Of a stretch of DNA of 64,000 nucleotides, positions 23,461-35,352 are shown piece by piece. The notes under the pieces are model-generated. The model ran no database searches. It was not told where the DNA came from and worked only from the letters and a program-made list of their open reading frames with translations. Location: positions 682,001 through 746,000 of the forward strand of contig CAWBFA010000001.1 in NCBI GenBank assembly GCA_963788055.1, given 5' to 3'. This stretch comes from JACCTU01 sp963788055. Lineage in GTDB: Bacteria > Actinomycetota > Thermoleophilia > Gaiellales > Gaiellaceae. Every line of letters starts with the position of its first letter. The first letter of the stretch is position 1. Both the position numbers and the translations under genes were made by a program.

Positions 23461-24365
23461 CGCACGAGCACCGTGACGGCGCGCAAGTTCGAGAGGTCGA
23501 CGTTCGACACCAGCTGGATCTGCTTGAACGGCTCGGTGTCGCTCTGCGACGCGCTCGTCACGGTGCCGATCGGGATCCCGCGCGGAAAGAGCGACGGCAA
23601 GCGCGGGACGCTCGAGCCCGCGGTCGCGATCAGGTCGCCGCGCGCGACGTCCTTGTCCTTCGTGACGTTGGCGAAGGCGAGCGAGCCGCCTTCGCCGGAC
23701 TGGATCAGACCGAGCGCGCTCGTGCGGATCGAGTACGCCGTGACCGCGCTCGACTCGTCGGTGAGGAGCGTCACGACGGCGGTGTCACCGGAGAGCTCGG
23801 TGATCTCGCCGACGAGGGCGCCGGCGGAGAGCACGGGCGCGTGCATCCGGATTCCCGCGTCCGACCCCGCCGCGATCAGGAGGCGCTTGCCGAACGGCGA
23901 CTGCTCGCCGAGGACGCGCGTGTTCACCGACCGGTAGTCCTCGAGCCCCGGCAGATCCTGATAGTCGAGCAGCTGCTTCAGGTCGAGGTTCTCCTGGACC
24001 GCGGTCTGGTTCTGGATCGCCTCGAGGCTGAGCCTCGCGTTCTCCTCTCGCAGCTTCTCGTTCTCGTCCTTCGCGTTCAGCATCCCGTCGAACCAGCCGT
24101 ACAGGTCGCGAAACGGGCGCGCGACGCGCTCGGCCCCGACCTGGAACGGCCGGATCGCCGTCGCGCCGACGTCCTGCGCGCCGTGCAGCGGCCCGTCGCT
24201 CGACTCGCGGAAGTAGATGGAGAGGAGCGCGAGCGAGAGCACGACGAGGATGCCCACCACCACGCGGCGCCTGGTCGCGCTGCGGGCTCGGGAGGGATAC
24301 GGCGCGGCAGGTCGCTGGACGGGACGGCCCAGCACCGCCAAACGGGCGGTTCGGTTGCGAGGCAC
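23457..24365 (-). CDS. mreC: Rod shape-determining protein MreC
   Basis: 302 residues. A basic N terminus, one membrane segment (about 34-50, VVVGILVVLSLALLSIYF), a coiled coil (about 90-120; KDENEKLREENARLSLEAI) and then the beta-rich periplasmic-type domain with ITELSGDTAVVTLLTDESSAV and RGDLIATAGS. MreC bridges MreB and PBP2 outside the membrane. The gene is separated from mreB by repeat copy 3. Confidence 0.95.
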   Translation of the reverse strand: MPRNRTARLAVLGRPVQRPAAPYPSRARSATRRRVVVGILVVLSLALLSIYFRESSDGPLHGAQDVGATAIRPFQVGAERVARPFRDLYGWFDGMLNAKDENEKLREENARLSLEAIQNQTAVQENLDLKQLLDYQDLPGLEDYRSVNTRVLGEQSPFGKRLLIAAGSDAGIRMHAPVLSAGALVGEITELSGDTAVVTLLTDESSAVTAYSIRTSALGLIQSGEGGSLAFANVTKDKDVARGDLIATAGSSVPRLPSLFPRGIPIGTVTSASQSDTEPFKQIQLVSNVDLSNLRAVTVLVR

Positions 24366-24403
24366 GAGCTTCGCCAGAGGTTAGCGGGCTGGCGCGCTAG
24401 TGG

Positions 24404-24503
24404 CCGCGCAGGCCGCGGATCCGCTCGCGCGGATCCGCGACGCGCAAGACCCTAAAGGCGGCCGCTTCGCGGCCGCTGTCGCGGCGAATTTCACAGCAAG
24501 CCG

Positions 24504-24505
<2 letters not shown>
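24404..24505 (+). repeat. Intergenic palindromic repeat, copy 3
   Basis: GCCGCGGATCCGCTCGCGCGGATCCGCGA hairpin followed by CTAAAGGCGGCCGC-TTC-GCGGCCGC and a tail GCGGCGAATTTCACAGCAAG that is a diverged form of the copy 1 tail. It lies between mreB and mreC inside the shape operon, and the mreB TAG is at its edge, just as the sucA TAG is in copy 1. Confidence 0.78.
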
Positions 24506-25550
<1,045 letters not shown>

Positions 25551-25637
25551 AGGGACAGCCCAGCGTACCTGGGAAGCGGCGCAGGCCCCTTCCAGCTTGG
25601 AATCGACGCGCAGCCGAAGTAGCATCTCGCGTCGCAG

Positions 25638-26660
25638 ATGCGAGCCGCACGGATCGTCCTGACGATCGGATCGCTCGCGCTTGCCGGAGCCGCAGGCGCT
25701 ACCGGCGCGCTGAGCCCGACGTCGCCTGCGCGGCACTGCAAAGCCGGTTCGACCTCCGCGACGATCGCGGGCAAGCACGTGTGCCTGCGAGCGGGAGCGC
25801 GCTGCACGAAGGGCCTCGATCGTCGGTACCACCGCTACCGCTTCCACTGTCACTCAGGCCGCCTGACTCGCTTCGCTGCACCGCCTGCACCGCCGCCCAC
25901 AGCGCCTCCGACCCTGCCCGAGCCGCCGGCACCTGCGGGTGCGCTCGTCGACGTCGGCGGCTACCGCCTCCACCTCGAGTGCGTCGGCGCGGGTAGTCCG
26001 ACCGTCGTCTTCGAGGCAGGTTCAATCGCCACGCGGCACGGGGCACGGAAGGTTCAGTACGCCTTGAGCACGGAGACGCGTGTGTGCAGCTACGACCGCC
26101 CGCACACCGTCGTGCCCGTGCCTTCCGCCAGCGACCCTCGCCCGGACAGCGTGCCCTCGACATCGCAGACCTTTGCGCGGGAGCTCCGCACCGTGCTCGC
26201 GACCGCCGGCGAGCGCGGCCCCTACCTGCTCGCGGGGTCGTCCTTCGGCGGCCTGTTGCTCTCCGCGTATCTCGCGTGGTATCCGGACGACGTCGCAGGC
26301 CTGGTCTTCCTCGACGCCGTCGGGCCTGGGTCGGTCGCGGGATTCGCGCGCCCCGGCGTCAACAACGAGAACTGGGATGCGAGGGCCGACGTCGATCGGA
26401 TCGCCGGCGTGAGTTTCGGTTCACGTCCCGTCGTCGTGCTCACCACGACGTTGCCCGCCGACGCCGCAGACATCCGGCGGCGCGGGACGAACGTCCTGGT
26501 CGCCCACGCGCCGCAGTTCCCTCACATCGTCCTGGTCGAGGTGCCGGGACTCGCCTACGAAGCCGTGCGCGTCGCGGTCCTCGCCCTGCGCAGCGGCGGC
26601 CAGCTTCCAGCGTGCGCAGCCACACGGCTCCCGGCGATCGGCGCGCGCTGCTCGCCCTGA
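25638..26660 (+). CDS. Secreted alpha/beta hydrolase
   Basis: 340 residues. Sec signal peptide (MRAARIVLTIGSLALAGAAGATGA, about 1-24), then a small cysteine-containing domain (about 33-75; CKAGSTSATIAGKHVCL, with more Cys at CTKG and CHSG), a proline-rich linker and an alpha/beta-hydrolase domain from about residue 100. The oxyanion strand is TVVFEAGS, the nucleophile elbow GSSFGG, and a possible catalytic His lies in FPHIVLVEVPG. Substrate unknown. It is divergently placed to mreB and convergent with maf. Confidence 0.75.
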   Translation: MRAARIVLTIGSLALAGAAGATGALSPTSPARHCKAGSTSATIAGKHVCLRAGARCTKGLDRRYHRYRFHCHSGRLTRFAAPPAPPPTAPPTLPEPPAPAGALVDVGGYRLHLECVGAGSPTVVFEAGSIATRHGARKVQYALSTETRVCSYDRPHTVVPVPSASDPRPDSVPSTSQTFARELRTVLATAGERGPYLLAGSSFGGLLLSAYLAWYPDDVAGLVFLDAVGPGSVAGFARPGVNNENWDARADVDRIAGVSFGSRPVVVLTTTLPADAADIRRRGTNVLVAHAPQFPHIVLVEVPGLAYEAVRVAVLALRSGGQLPACAATRLPAIGARCSP

Positions 26661-26661
26661 G

Positions 26662-27262
26662 CTACCCGAAGCCGTAGACGCCTGCGAAGCGCTCGGCGAG
26701 CAGGCTGACGAGCAGCGCCGCCGGCAGGCCGACGACGTTCAGGTAGTCGCCCTCGATCGACTGCACCAGCCCGGCGCCGAGGCCCTGGATCGCGTACGCG
26801 CCCGCGCGGCCCTCCCACTCGCCGCTCGCGACGTACGACGGCGACGTCGCGCGGCGTCAGCGGCCGAAACGTGACGCCGCGTCGCGACGTGGTCGACCAG
26901 CTCCCAGCCGGGTGTGAGCAGCGCAGAGACCGGAGACGACGAGATGCGTGTTCCCGCTGAGCGCGTCGAGCATCTCCGCCGCGTCCTCCGGCGTTCTTCG
27001 GCTTGCCGTAAGCGCGGCCGTCGAGCACGACGGCGGTGTCGACGCCGAGCACCGGTCGCTCGTCCGCGCGGTCGGCGACCGAGCGCGCCTTCCCGAGCGC
27101 GTGCTCCTTCACGAGCTCGACCGCATCGGCGTCCGGGCGAGTCGTGCTCCTCGTAGTCGGGCGCGACGACCTCGAAGGGAATGCCGAGCTGCTCGAGGAT
27201 CTTGCGACGCTGCGGCGACGTCGACGCGAGCAGCAGCGGCGGCGCGGGCGGGGCAGCTCATC
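26662..27262 (-). pseudogene. maf: Maf/YceF-like nucleotide pyrophosphatase, frameshifted as sequenced
   Basis: Pieces of a Maf protein are spread over three frames: LLLASTSPQRRKILEQLG and FEVVAPDYEEHDSP, then ELVKEHALGKARSV and VLGVDTAVVLDG, then EWEGRAGAYAIQGLGAGLV and YLNVVGLPAALL. At least five breaks are visible (about 27138, 27000, 26925, 26880 and 26850). Each is repaired by removing one base, usually G or C. The start codon is also out of frame. The conserved S.SPRR-like and GD/ADT-like motifs remain recognisable. Insertion-type sequence error is more likely than gene decay. It follows the methyltransferase gene. Confidence 0.7.
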
Positions 27263-28027
27263 CGCGCTTGCGCGCCCGCCAGATCTCTTCCCACGGCCAC
27301 TTCTTCGCCCACTCCGCGTTCGAGTGGTAGTAGGCGTGGTTCTCCGCGTCCTCGGGCGCGAAGATCTCGATCAGGTCGAGCACGTCGAAGCCCGACTCGC
27401 GCAACAGCGTGAACAGGTCGGCGTGGCCGAGCTGGAACTCGGTCGTGTCCTCGTCCTCCCAGTCGATCCGGTGCAGCCCGCGCTGCGGCCGCTGCAGCGT
27501 CTCCGACCAGCCCTCGAGGTTGGCGCAGAGCACGGAGAGCGTCGAGTTGCGCAGGAAGACGAGCTCGCCGCCGGGACGAAGCAGCCGGGCAGCCTCGGGA
27601 ATCCACTTGTACGGGTCGCACCAGATCGACGCCCCGTACTCGGAGACCACGACGTCGAACGACGCGTCCGGGAGCGGGACATCCTCGGCGTTCGCCTCGA
27701 GGAGCGGGAACTCGATCCCGGTCTCCCGCTGCATCTGCCGCGCGGTCTCGAGCTGCGCAGGGGTCACGTCGACGCCGACCGGCCGCGCGCCGCGGCGTGC
27801 GAGCCACGCGGAGAAGTACGCGGTGCCGCAGCCGAGCTCGATCACGTCCTTGCCCTCGACGTCGCGGCAGCGCGTTCAGCTCCGACTCCGGCGACGCCGA
27901 AGACGCCCCAGGTGACCTCCTCCTGCTTCCACGCGCGCACTCCCTGCTCGTGCGTGTAGTCGGCGTTCGACTTCGTCCAGCTCGCGCGGTTGCGGACGGC
28001 GTACTCGGGAAGCTCAGACGAGCTCAT
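27258..28027 (-). pseudogene. Class I SAM-dependent methyltransferase, frameshifted as sequenced
   Basis: The N-terminal part starts at the ATG at 28027 (MSSSELPEYAVRNRASW) and runs to about TWGVFGV. The rest (DVIELGCGTAYFSAWLARRG onward) is in another frame after two one-base insertions near 27860-27885. SAM-binding motif I is VIELGCGTAYF; the acidic loop GVDVTPAQLE and the FDVVVSEYGAS segment fit a methyltransferase type 11 fold. It overlaps ndk by 14 bases. Substrate unknown. Confidence 0.7.
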
Positions 28028-28435
28028 CGTCCGAGAACCACAGCGCGATCTCGCGTTGAGCTGACTCAGGCGAGTCGGAGCCGTGGACGAGGTTGTTCGG
28101 CATCGAGGTTGCGAGGTCGCCGCGGATGCTTCCGGGCTCGGCATCCGCCGGGTTCGTCGCGCCGATCGTCTTGCGCATCGTCGCGATCGCCCCCTCGCCC
28201 TCGACGACGAGCGCCCAGGTCGGCGCCGACGTGATGAACTCGACGAGCTCGCCGAAGAACGGCTTCTCGCGCATGCTCCGCGTAGTGCACCTCGCCCAGC
28301 TCGCGCGAGACACGCAGGAGCTTTCCGGCGACGACGCTCGAACCCACGCCGCTCTATGCGCGCGAGGATCTCGCCCGCGAGCGAGCGCTCGACGGCGTCC
28401 GGCTTGATCAGGATCAGGGTGCGCTCGACGGCCAT
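28014..28435 (-). pseudogene. ndk: Nucleoside diphosphate kinase, frameshifted as sequenced
   Basis: N terminus MAVERTLILIKPDAVERSLA and the C-terminal two thirds (VHYAEH; KPFFGELVEFITSAP; active-site His in NLVHGSDSPESAQREIALWF) are clear. They are split by two one-base insertions, near 28328 (after GFE) and near 28275 (after YAEH). All catalytic residues are encoded. The enzyme exchanges gamma phosphates among NTPs and dNTPs. The breaks are probably sequencing errors because the gene is conserved and complete otherwise. Confidence 0.8.
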
Positions 28436-28449
28436 TCGAGCGCGGAATC

Positions 28450-28938
28450 CTACTCGGCGCGTCTCCGTCTGGGCGTTTCCCAGGTGTCGCCGAAGTCGAT
28501 CGTGGCGGGCGTCTCGACACGCGTCTCGCAGTACGGGCAGATCTGCCAGAGCGCCTCGAGCGGCTGCTTGCAGTTCACGCACGCCTGCTTGAGCTTCGTC
28601 GTGCAGACCGGGCAGACGAGGTACGACACGTCGACCTCGGCCCGGCAGACGGGGCAGTGGAGGTCGCGGACGGCGAGCCGCTTCTCCATCGCCTTGATCT
28701 CGAGCTCGCGCTCGCGTACGTCTTCGAGGTACTCCGGCGGGCGGAAGAACATGTAGATGATCGGCCCGAGGAAGGGCGGGATCGCACCCAGCACCGTCGC
28801 CATGCCCACCATCCACGGGTCCTCGATCCGGCGCCGGGCGTCCTTGTAGACCCAGTATGCCGTCGCCACCCAGAACACGACGAGGAAGAAGAACGCGAGG
28901 TTCCGGGCGATGGTCAGGAAGTCGGAGTCGAGGGTCAC
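28450..28938 (-). CDS. Membrane protein with zinc ribbons
   Basis: 162 residues. Two membrane segments (about 9-30 and 44-66) surround a short cytoplasmic loop, followed by a short helical region. Four CxxC pairs (CPVC, CPVC, CVNC, CPYC, about residues 93-140) form double zinc-ribbon-like domains. GTG start overlaps the stop of the upstream 37-aa gene (GTGA). Such proteins are common in actinobacteria, probably scaffolding or regulatory; function not known. Confidence 0.7.
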   Translation of the reverse strand: MTLDSDFLTIARNLAFFFLVVFWVATAYWVYKDARRRIEDPWMVGMATVLGAIPPFLGPIIYMFFRPPEYLEDVRERELEIKAMEKRLAVRDLHCPVCRAEVDVSYLVCPVCTTKLKQACVNCKQPLEALWQICPYCETRVETPATIDFGDTWETPRRRRAE

Positions 28939-29048
28939 AAAAGGAGCTTTCCCACCAGATACCCGACCCCGAACGCGGCCCCGACGATCGCGAGGATCAC
29001 GAACGCGGCGAACGCGACGACGGTCAGCTGTTCTCCCAGCTTCGTCAC
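28935..29048 (-). CDS. Tiny membrane protein, 37 aa
   Basis: GTG at 29048 overlaps the folC stop (GTGA) and its own stop overlaps the next start (GTGA). The product is TKLGEQLTVVAFAAFVILA plus IVGAAFGVGYLVGKLLL: one amphipathic start and a glycine-zipper-like transmembrane helix. The double coupling and single clean membrane span support a real gene even though it is very short. Function unknown. Confidence 0.5.
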   Translation of the reverse strand: MTKLGEQLTVVAFAAFVILAIVGAAFGVGYLVGKLLL

Positions 29049-30101
29049 TCTACGCGCTGCTCCTCTCGCGCGGCCAGATCCGAGAGGAGGTAGAGGGACC
29101 CCGTCACGAGCACCGGCGGATCCTGCCTCGCCCGCTCGACGGCGGCCACCGGGTCGTCGACGGCCTCGACCTCCGGGAACCAGCGAGCCGCCCGGACGGC
29201 GAGCTCCGCCGCGGGCAACGCCCGCGGGTTCGACGACGAGGTCGCGACGAGATGCCCGCCCACTCGGGCGAGGCGCTCGAGCATCCCGTCCACGTCCTTG
29301 TCCCGAAGGATCGACGCGACGATCGTGTAGCTGCCACCCGGGAGGCGCGGTAGCGCCCAGTCGAGGCCGTCCGGGTTGTGCGCACCGTCCCAGATCTCCG
29401 ACTCGGAGCGGCGCTCGAGCCGACCCGGCAGCTCGACCTCCACGTCCGCGTCGAGACCCGCGCCGAGAAACGCGCCTGCGGCCTCGCGGGCGCCGCCGAA
29501 CAGGACCTGCGAGCCGGACACGAGCTGCGCGAACTCGCCGTCGGGCAGGACGACGATCGCGTCGGGGGAGACGACGGCCAGCTTCTCGCGCGCGATCTCC
29601 TCGCGGGTCTCGCCGAGCACGTCGGTGTGCTCGAGCCCGATGTTCGTGAGCAGGACGACGGGCGCGTCGATCACGTTCGTCGCGTCGTGGCGTCCACCGA
29701 GGCCCGCCTCGACGACAGCCACGTCGACCGTCGCTCGCGGCGAACTCCGCGAACGCGGCAGCGGTCAACGCCTCGAACTGCGTCGCGCCGACCGCGACCG
29801 CGGACTCGCGCACCCGGTCGATCGCGCGCTCGAAGTCCGCCTCTTCGCCGCCGGCCCGGATGCGCTCGCTCCAGCCGCGGACGTGCGGCGAGAGGTACGC
29901 GCCGACGTGTAGACCCGTCGCCGCGAGGTGCGCTTCGATCGTCCTTGTCGCCGTCGACTTGCCGTTGGTGCCGACGACGTGGATCGACGGATACCGCAGC
30001 TGCGGGTTGTCGAGCGCGTCGAGGAGCACTCGCATGCGCCCGAGACCGAACTCCTCGGGCCACGGGTCGAGCGACGCGACCCAGTCAGCGCCCGACGGCA
30101 T
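29045..30101 (-). pseudogene. folC: Folylpolyglutamate/dihydrofolate synthase, one frameshift as sequenced
   Basis: ATP-dependent ligase adding glutamate to folates. The N-terminal part (SLDPWPEEFGLGRMRVLLDAL; P-loop VGTNGKST; HVGAYLSPHVRGWSERI) runs to about 29730. The rest (VEAGLGGRHDATNVIDAP; TNIGLEHTDVLGETR; WDGAHNPDGL) is in the next frame after a single inserted G near 29729. All Mur-ligase motifs are present. It overlaps the gamma-glutamyltransferase 3' end by 17 bases and is followed by two tiny coupled genes. Confidence 0.82.
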
Positions 30102-31825
30102 AGCCCTGCATGCCGCGCGGGTTCGCGGCGGCGCGCAGCGTGCCGCCGGCGTCGCGCGACGCCGCGCTGAGGCGACCGAGCGACCAATCGTCCGTGACGT
30201 CGACGTCGTGACCCCGCTCGCGCAGCTCGTCGACGACCGCGGGTGCGAAGCGCGCCTCGAGCTCGACGTTCAGCGGCTTCGCCTGCGCGCGGGTAGAACG
30301 AGCTCGTGAAGTGGTTCGAGTGGAACATCGGCAGGTCGATCGCCGCCTGCAGGTTCTCCTCGAAGAGCACGTGGTGGAGGAAGAAGACGAGCGACCACTG
30401 ATCCTGCTGGTCTCCGCCCGGCGTCCCGAACGACAGCACCTCGCCGTCTCGCCGCGCCAGCGACGGCGAGAGTGTCGTTCGCGGGCGCTTGCGCGGCTCC
30501 AGCGAGTTCGGCAGGCCGTCCTCGAGCCAGAACATCTGCGCGCGCGTTCCGAGCGGGAAGCCCAGCTGCGGAACGACCGGTGAGCTCTGCAGCCAGCCTC
30601 CGCTCGGCGTCGCCGAGACGACGTTCCCGAAGCGGTCGACGACGTCGAGGTGGCACGTGTCGCCCCGCGTCGGCTCCCCGACGCCTGCGGCGAGCTCACC
30701 CGCGAGCGGGCCCGGCAGCTTCGCCCCTGCGAGCCCGGGCGCGAGCTCCCGCGACGCAGTGCCGGTGACGAGCGCGCGGCGCTCCTCCGCATACGCACGG
30801 CTGAGCAGCTCGGTCGAGCGGGACGCGTGCGAACGCGGGGTCGCCGTACCACGCCTCCCGGTCTGCGAACGCGAGCTTCGAGCACTCGAGCACCGTGTGC
30901 ACGAACTCGGCGCTGCCGGCCCCCATCGAGCGGAGGTCGAAGCCTTCCAGCAGCGCGAGCTGCTGCAGGAGCACCGGCCCCTGGCCCCACGGGCCCGTCT
31001 TGTAGACCGTCCACCCCTCGTAGCCCAGGCTCATCGGCGCCTCGAAGGACGCCTCGAACACGGCGAGGTCGTCGGCGGCGAGGAGACCGCGGTGCGCTCG
31101 GCCCGAGCTGTCCGTCGCCTCGGTGTGCTCGCAGAAGTCGCCGATCGCCTCCGCGACGAAGCCGCGGTACCACACGTCGCGAGCCGCCTGGATCTGCGCC
31201 ATCGCGATCGGACGAGGCGGATTCGGCCTCCTCCAGCACGCGCGTGTAGGTGTCGGCGAGCGCCTGGTTGCGGAAGCGCGACCACGGAGCCGGCACGGGG
31301 AGCCACGTTGCTGCCGAGGTCGGCCACTCGGCGCGGAAGAACGGCTCGAGCGCCGCGATCGCCGCGGCGACGCGCGGCAGCACAGGATGGCCGTCGCGCG
31401 CGTAGCCGATCGCGGGCTCGCAGCACGTCGCGAAGAGAGGCGGTGCCGAGCTCGAGCAGCATCCGGAGCCAGGCGTCGAACGCCCCGGGGACGCACGCAG
31501 CGAGGAGACCCGTCCCGGGAACGAGGTCGAGCCCGAGCTCGCGGAAGCGCTCGGTCGTCGCGGCTGCCGGTGCCGGACCCTGCCCGCACACGACGAGCAC
31601 CTCGTCGCGTCCGGCCGAGTAGAGGACGATCGGCAGGTCGCCGCCCGGCCCGTTCAGGTGGGGCTCGACGACCTGGAGGACGAACCCGGCGGCCGCGGCC
31701 GCGTCGAACGCGTTGCCCCCCGCCTCGAGCAACCGCATCCCGACTGCAGAGGCGAGCCAGTGCGTCGAGGCGACCATCCCGAATGTCCCGTGCAGCTCGG
31801 GGCGGGTCGTGAACACGAGCCGCAC
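30085..31825 (-). pseudogene. Gamma-glutamyltransferase family protein, frameshifted as sequenced
   Basis: About 570 residues when four or more one-base insertions (near 31430, 31220, 30815 and 30290) are removed. Pieces include ASTHWLASAVGMRLLEAGGN, VEPHLNGPGGDLP, FADREAWYGDPAFA, the autocatalytic Thr in GDTCHLDVVDRFGN, and GTPGGDQQDQW with the substrate-binding Gly pair. The family self-cleaves before this Thr, then hydrolyses or transfers gamma-glutamyl groups. No signal peptide is visible at the start, so it may be a cytosolic acylase-type member. Confidence 0.78.
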
Positions 31826-31843
31826 TCTATTGGCGAAAAACGG

Positions 31844-33125
<1,282 letters not shown>

Positions 33126-33236
33126 CAGCCCGTCACTAGTACCCGGAATCGCTTCCGGCTCGTCTCCCTCGAACGAGTGATCTGCGGGCGCCGTTCCGGC
33201 ATCGCCTCTCCTTGTAGCGCGAAATCCACGGTTTGC

Positions 33237-33848
33237 CTAGGCCGCCGCAGCCCTGCTGATCGGGTCGCGGCTGGAGACGACCGTGTCGATCACGCCGTAC
33301 TCCTTGGCTTCCTCGGCGGTCATGTAGTAGTCGCGATCCATGTCCTTGGCGATCTTTTCAAGATCCTGGCCGGTGTGGTTGGCCATGATCTCCTCCATCA
33401 GCCGCTTGAGGCTGATCACCTCGCGCGCCTGGATCTCGATGTCCGTGGGCTGCCCGTGGAAGCCGGCCGAGCCCTGGTGGATGAGGATCTTCGAGTGCGG
33501 AAGGGCCAAGCGCTTGCCGGGCGTTCCGCCCGCGAGGATCACGGCGCCCATCGACATCGCCATCCCGACGCAGATCGTCTGGACGTCGGGCTTGATGAAC
33601 TGCATCGTGTCGTAGATCGCAAGCCCGGCGTAGACGACGCCGCCCGGCGAGTTGATGTAGATCGAGATGTCCTTGTCGGGATCCTCGGACTCGAGGTGGA
33701 GCAGCTGCGCGACGATCAGGTTCGCGATCTGGTCATCCACCGGCGTGCCGAGGAAGATGATTCGTTCGTTGAGCAGTCGCGAGTAGATGTCGAAGGCGCG
33801 TTCGCCGCGCGACGTCTGCTCGATGACCATTGGGACAAGCGGGCTCAT
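33237..33848 (-). CDS. clpP: ATP-dependent Clp protease proteolytic subunit
   Basis: 203 residues from the ATG at 33848 (MSPLVPMVIEQTSRGERAFD), with AAGGAG 6 bases upstream; it overlaps the tig stop (ATGA). Catalytic Ser is in GMAMSMGAVIL, His in LPHSKILIHQ, and Asp lies in MDRDYYM. The YINSPGG substrate-binding loop is present. It forms tetradecameric rings with ClpX. Only one clpP is seen here; many actinobacteria have two. Confidence 0.96.
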   Translation of the reverse strand: MSPLVPMVIEQTSRGERAFDIYSRLLNERIIFLGTPVDDQIANLIVAQLLHLESEDPDKDISIYINSPGGVVYAGLAIYDTMQFIKPDVQTICVGMAMSMGAVILAGGTPGKRLALPHSKILIHQGSAGFHGQPTDIEIQAREVISLKRLMEEIMANHTGQDLEKIAKDMDRDYYMTAEEAKEYGVIDTVVSSRDPISRAAAA

Positions 33849-35197
33849 GCAGTCTCCTTGGTGCCGGGGGTCCACAACTTTGTCGGTGTCTCGGGTTTTT
33901 CCTTCTCGGGTGTCCAGATCGCCTCGCGGGCCTCGGCCAGCTCGACCGGGATCCGCTTGACCTCGGACGCCACCCGGTCGAGTGCCGCCCTGAGGCGGAT
34001 GTCCTCGCGCAGGTCTTCGAACGTTCCTGCGTCGCGCAGTCGCTGCAGCAGCTCGTCGGGATCGTCGCCTGCGGCCTCTGCCTCCTCGCGGACGAGCGCC
34101 TCGACCTCTTCGTCCGGTACGTCGATCCCGAGCCGGTCGGCGACGCCTTCGAGCACGAGCTCGCGGGCGACGGACTGAGCCGCTTCGTCGCGAATCTGCG
34201 CGGAGAGCTGCTCCGGCGAGACGCCCGAGAGCGACACGTACGTGTCGAGGCTGAGGCCGCGGGCCGCGAGCGAGCGCGCCAAGTTGTTCAGGAGCGTCCT
34301 GGCGCGGGCGTCGACCAGTGGGCCGCCTGCCTGCACGCCGGTCGCCTCGACGAGCTTGTCCACGGCGGCCGCGCGTACCGCGCCCTCGATCTCCTCCTCG
34401 ATCTGCTCGCGAAGGCGCGATTCGATCTCCGAGCGGAGCTGGTCGAGCGTGTCGAACTCGCTTGCGGCGCGCGCGAGCTCGTCGTCGAGCGCGGGCAGCA
34501 CCTTCTCCTTGATCTCCTTCACGGTCAGCTCCACCGTGCCGGCCTCGTCCGCAGAGCGCTCGAAGCGCACCTCCTGGGTTTCACCGGGCGACATTCCGAC
34601 GAGCGCGCTCTCGAGCTCGGGGACGAGCCGTCCGGCACCGAGCTCGACGACGTAGTCGCGCTGGGGCTCCTGGCCCTCGACGAGGAGGTCGGCGACGACG
34701 GTGTCCCCAGGCTGGGCGGGACGGTCCTCGACGGGTGCGAGCTCGGCGACCGAGCTGCGCAGGACGTTCAGCTCGTGCTCGATGAGCTCCTCCGGCACGT
34801 CTGCTTCCGGCGCGGGCACCTCGAGCTGCGTCCAGTCCGCAGGCTCGGGCTTCGGCTGGACGGACACCGTCGCCGTGAAGCGCCAGTCCTCGTCCGGCGT
34901 CTCCGGCAGCTCGTAGTCGTAGTGCGGCTGCTCGACCGGACGGATCCGGGAGCGCGCCGCGGCGTTCATGAACCAGCCGCCGATGTGGCTCTCGACGGCC
35001 TCGCTGTGCAGCCGCTCGCGGCCGACGCGTGCCAAGAGCACCGGCATCGGCACCTTCCCCTGGCGGAAGCCCGGGATCTTGACGCTCTCGGCCAGGTCCG
35101 AGGCGGCGTGCTCGACCGCGTGCTCCAGCTGTGCCCGCGGCACGTCGACGGTGAGGCGGACGCGGTTGTCGGGCAGCTCCTCGAGCTGGGGCTCCAT
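33845..35197 (-). CDS. tig: Trigger factor
   Basis: 450-residue ribosome-bound chaperone and prolyl isomerase. The N-terminal ribosome-binding domain carries KIPGFRQGKVP (the FRxGxxP signature). A PPIase-type domain (about 150-235) contains AQPGDTVVADLL, and the helical C-terminal domain runs to the end. It is first of the tig-clpP-clpX series; the 155 bases upstream separate it from the divergent kinase gene and should hold both promoters. Confidence 0.93.
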   Translation of the reverse strand: MEPQLEELPDNRVRLTVDVPRAQLEHAVEHAASDLAESVKIPGFRQGKVPMPVLLARVGRERLHSEAVESHIGGWFMNAAARSRIRPVEQPHYDYELPETPDEDWRFTATVSVQPKPEPADWTQLEVPAPEADVPEELIEHELNVLRSSVAELAPVEDRPAQPGDTVVADLLVEGQEPQRDYVVELGAGRLVPELESALVGMSPGETQEVRFERSADEAGTVELTVKEIKEKVLPALDDELARAASEFDTLDQLRSEIESRLREQIEEEIEGAVRAAAVDKLVEATGVQAGGPLVDARARTLLNNLARSLAARGLSLDTYVSLSGVSPEQLSAQIRDEAAQSVARELVLEGVADRLGIDVPDEEVEALVREEAEAAGDDPDELLQRLRDAGTFEDLREDIRLRAALDRVASEVKRIPVELAEAREAIWTPEKEKPETPTKLWTPGTKETA

Positions 35198-35352
35198 CCG
35201 GGCATTGTGCCGGACGGCTTTCGCGCTGGGGCGGGATGGGTCTGCCCTCCGGCCTCGAAGAGAGCGTCACTGGAGGGTGTGCCGGCGGCCGAGCGGCCTC
35301 GGGACCCAGCGCTAACAGCCCCCAAGCTCATGGACGATAAGGAGCGGGTCCG

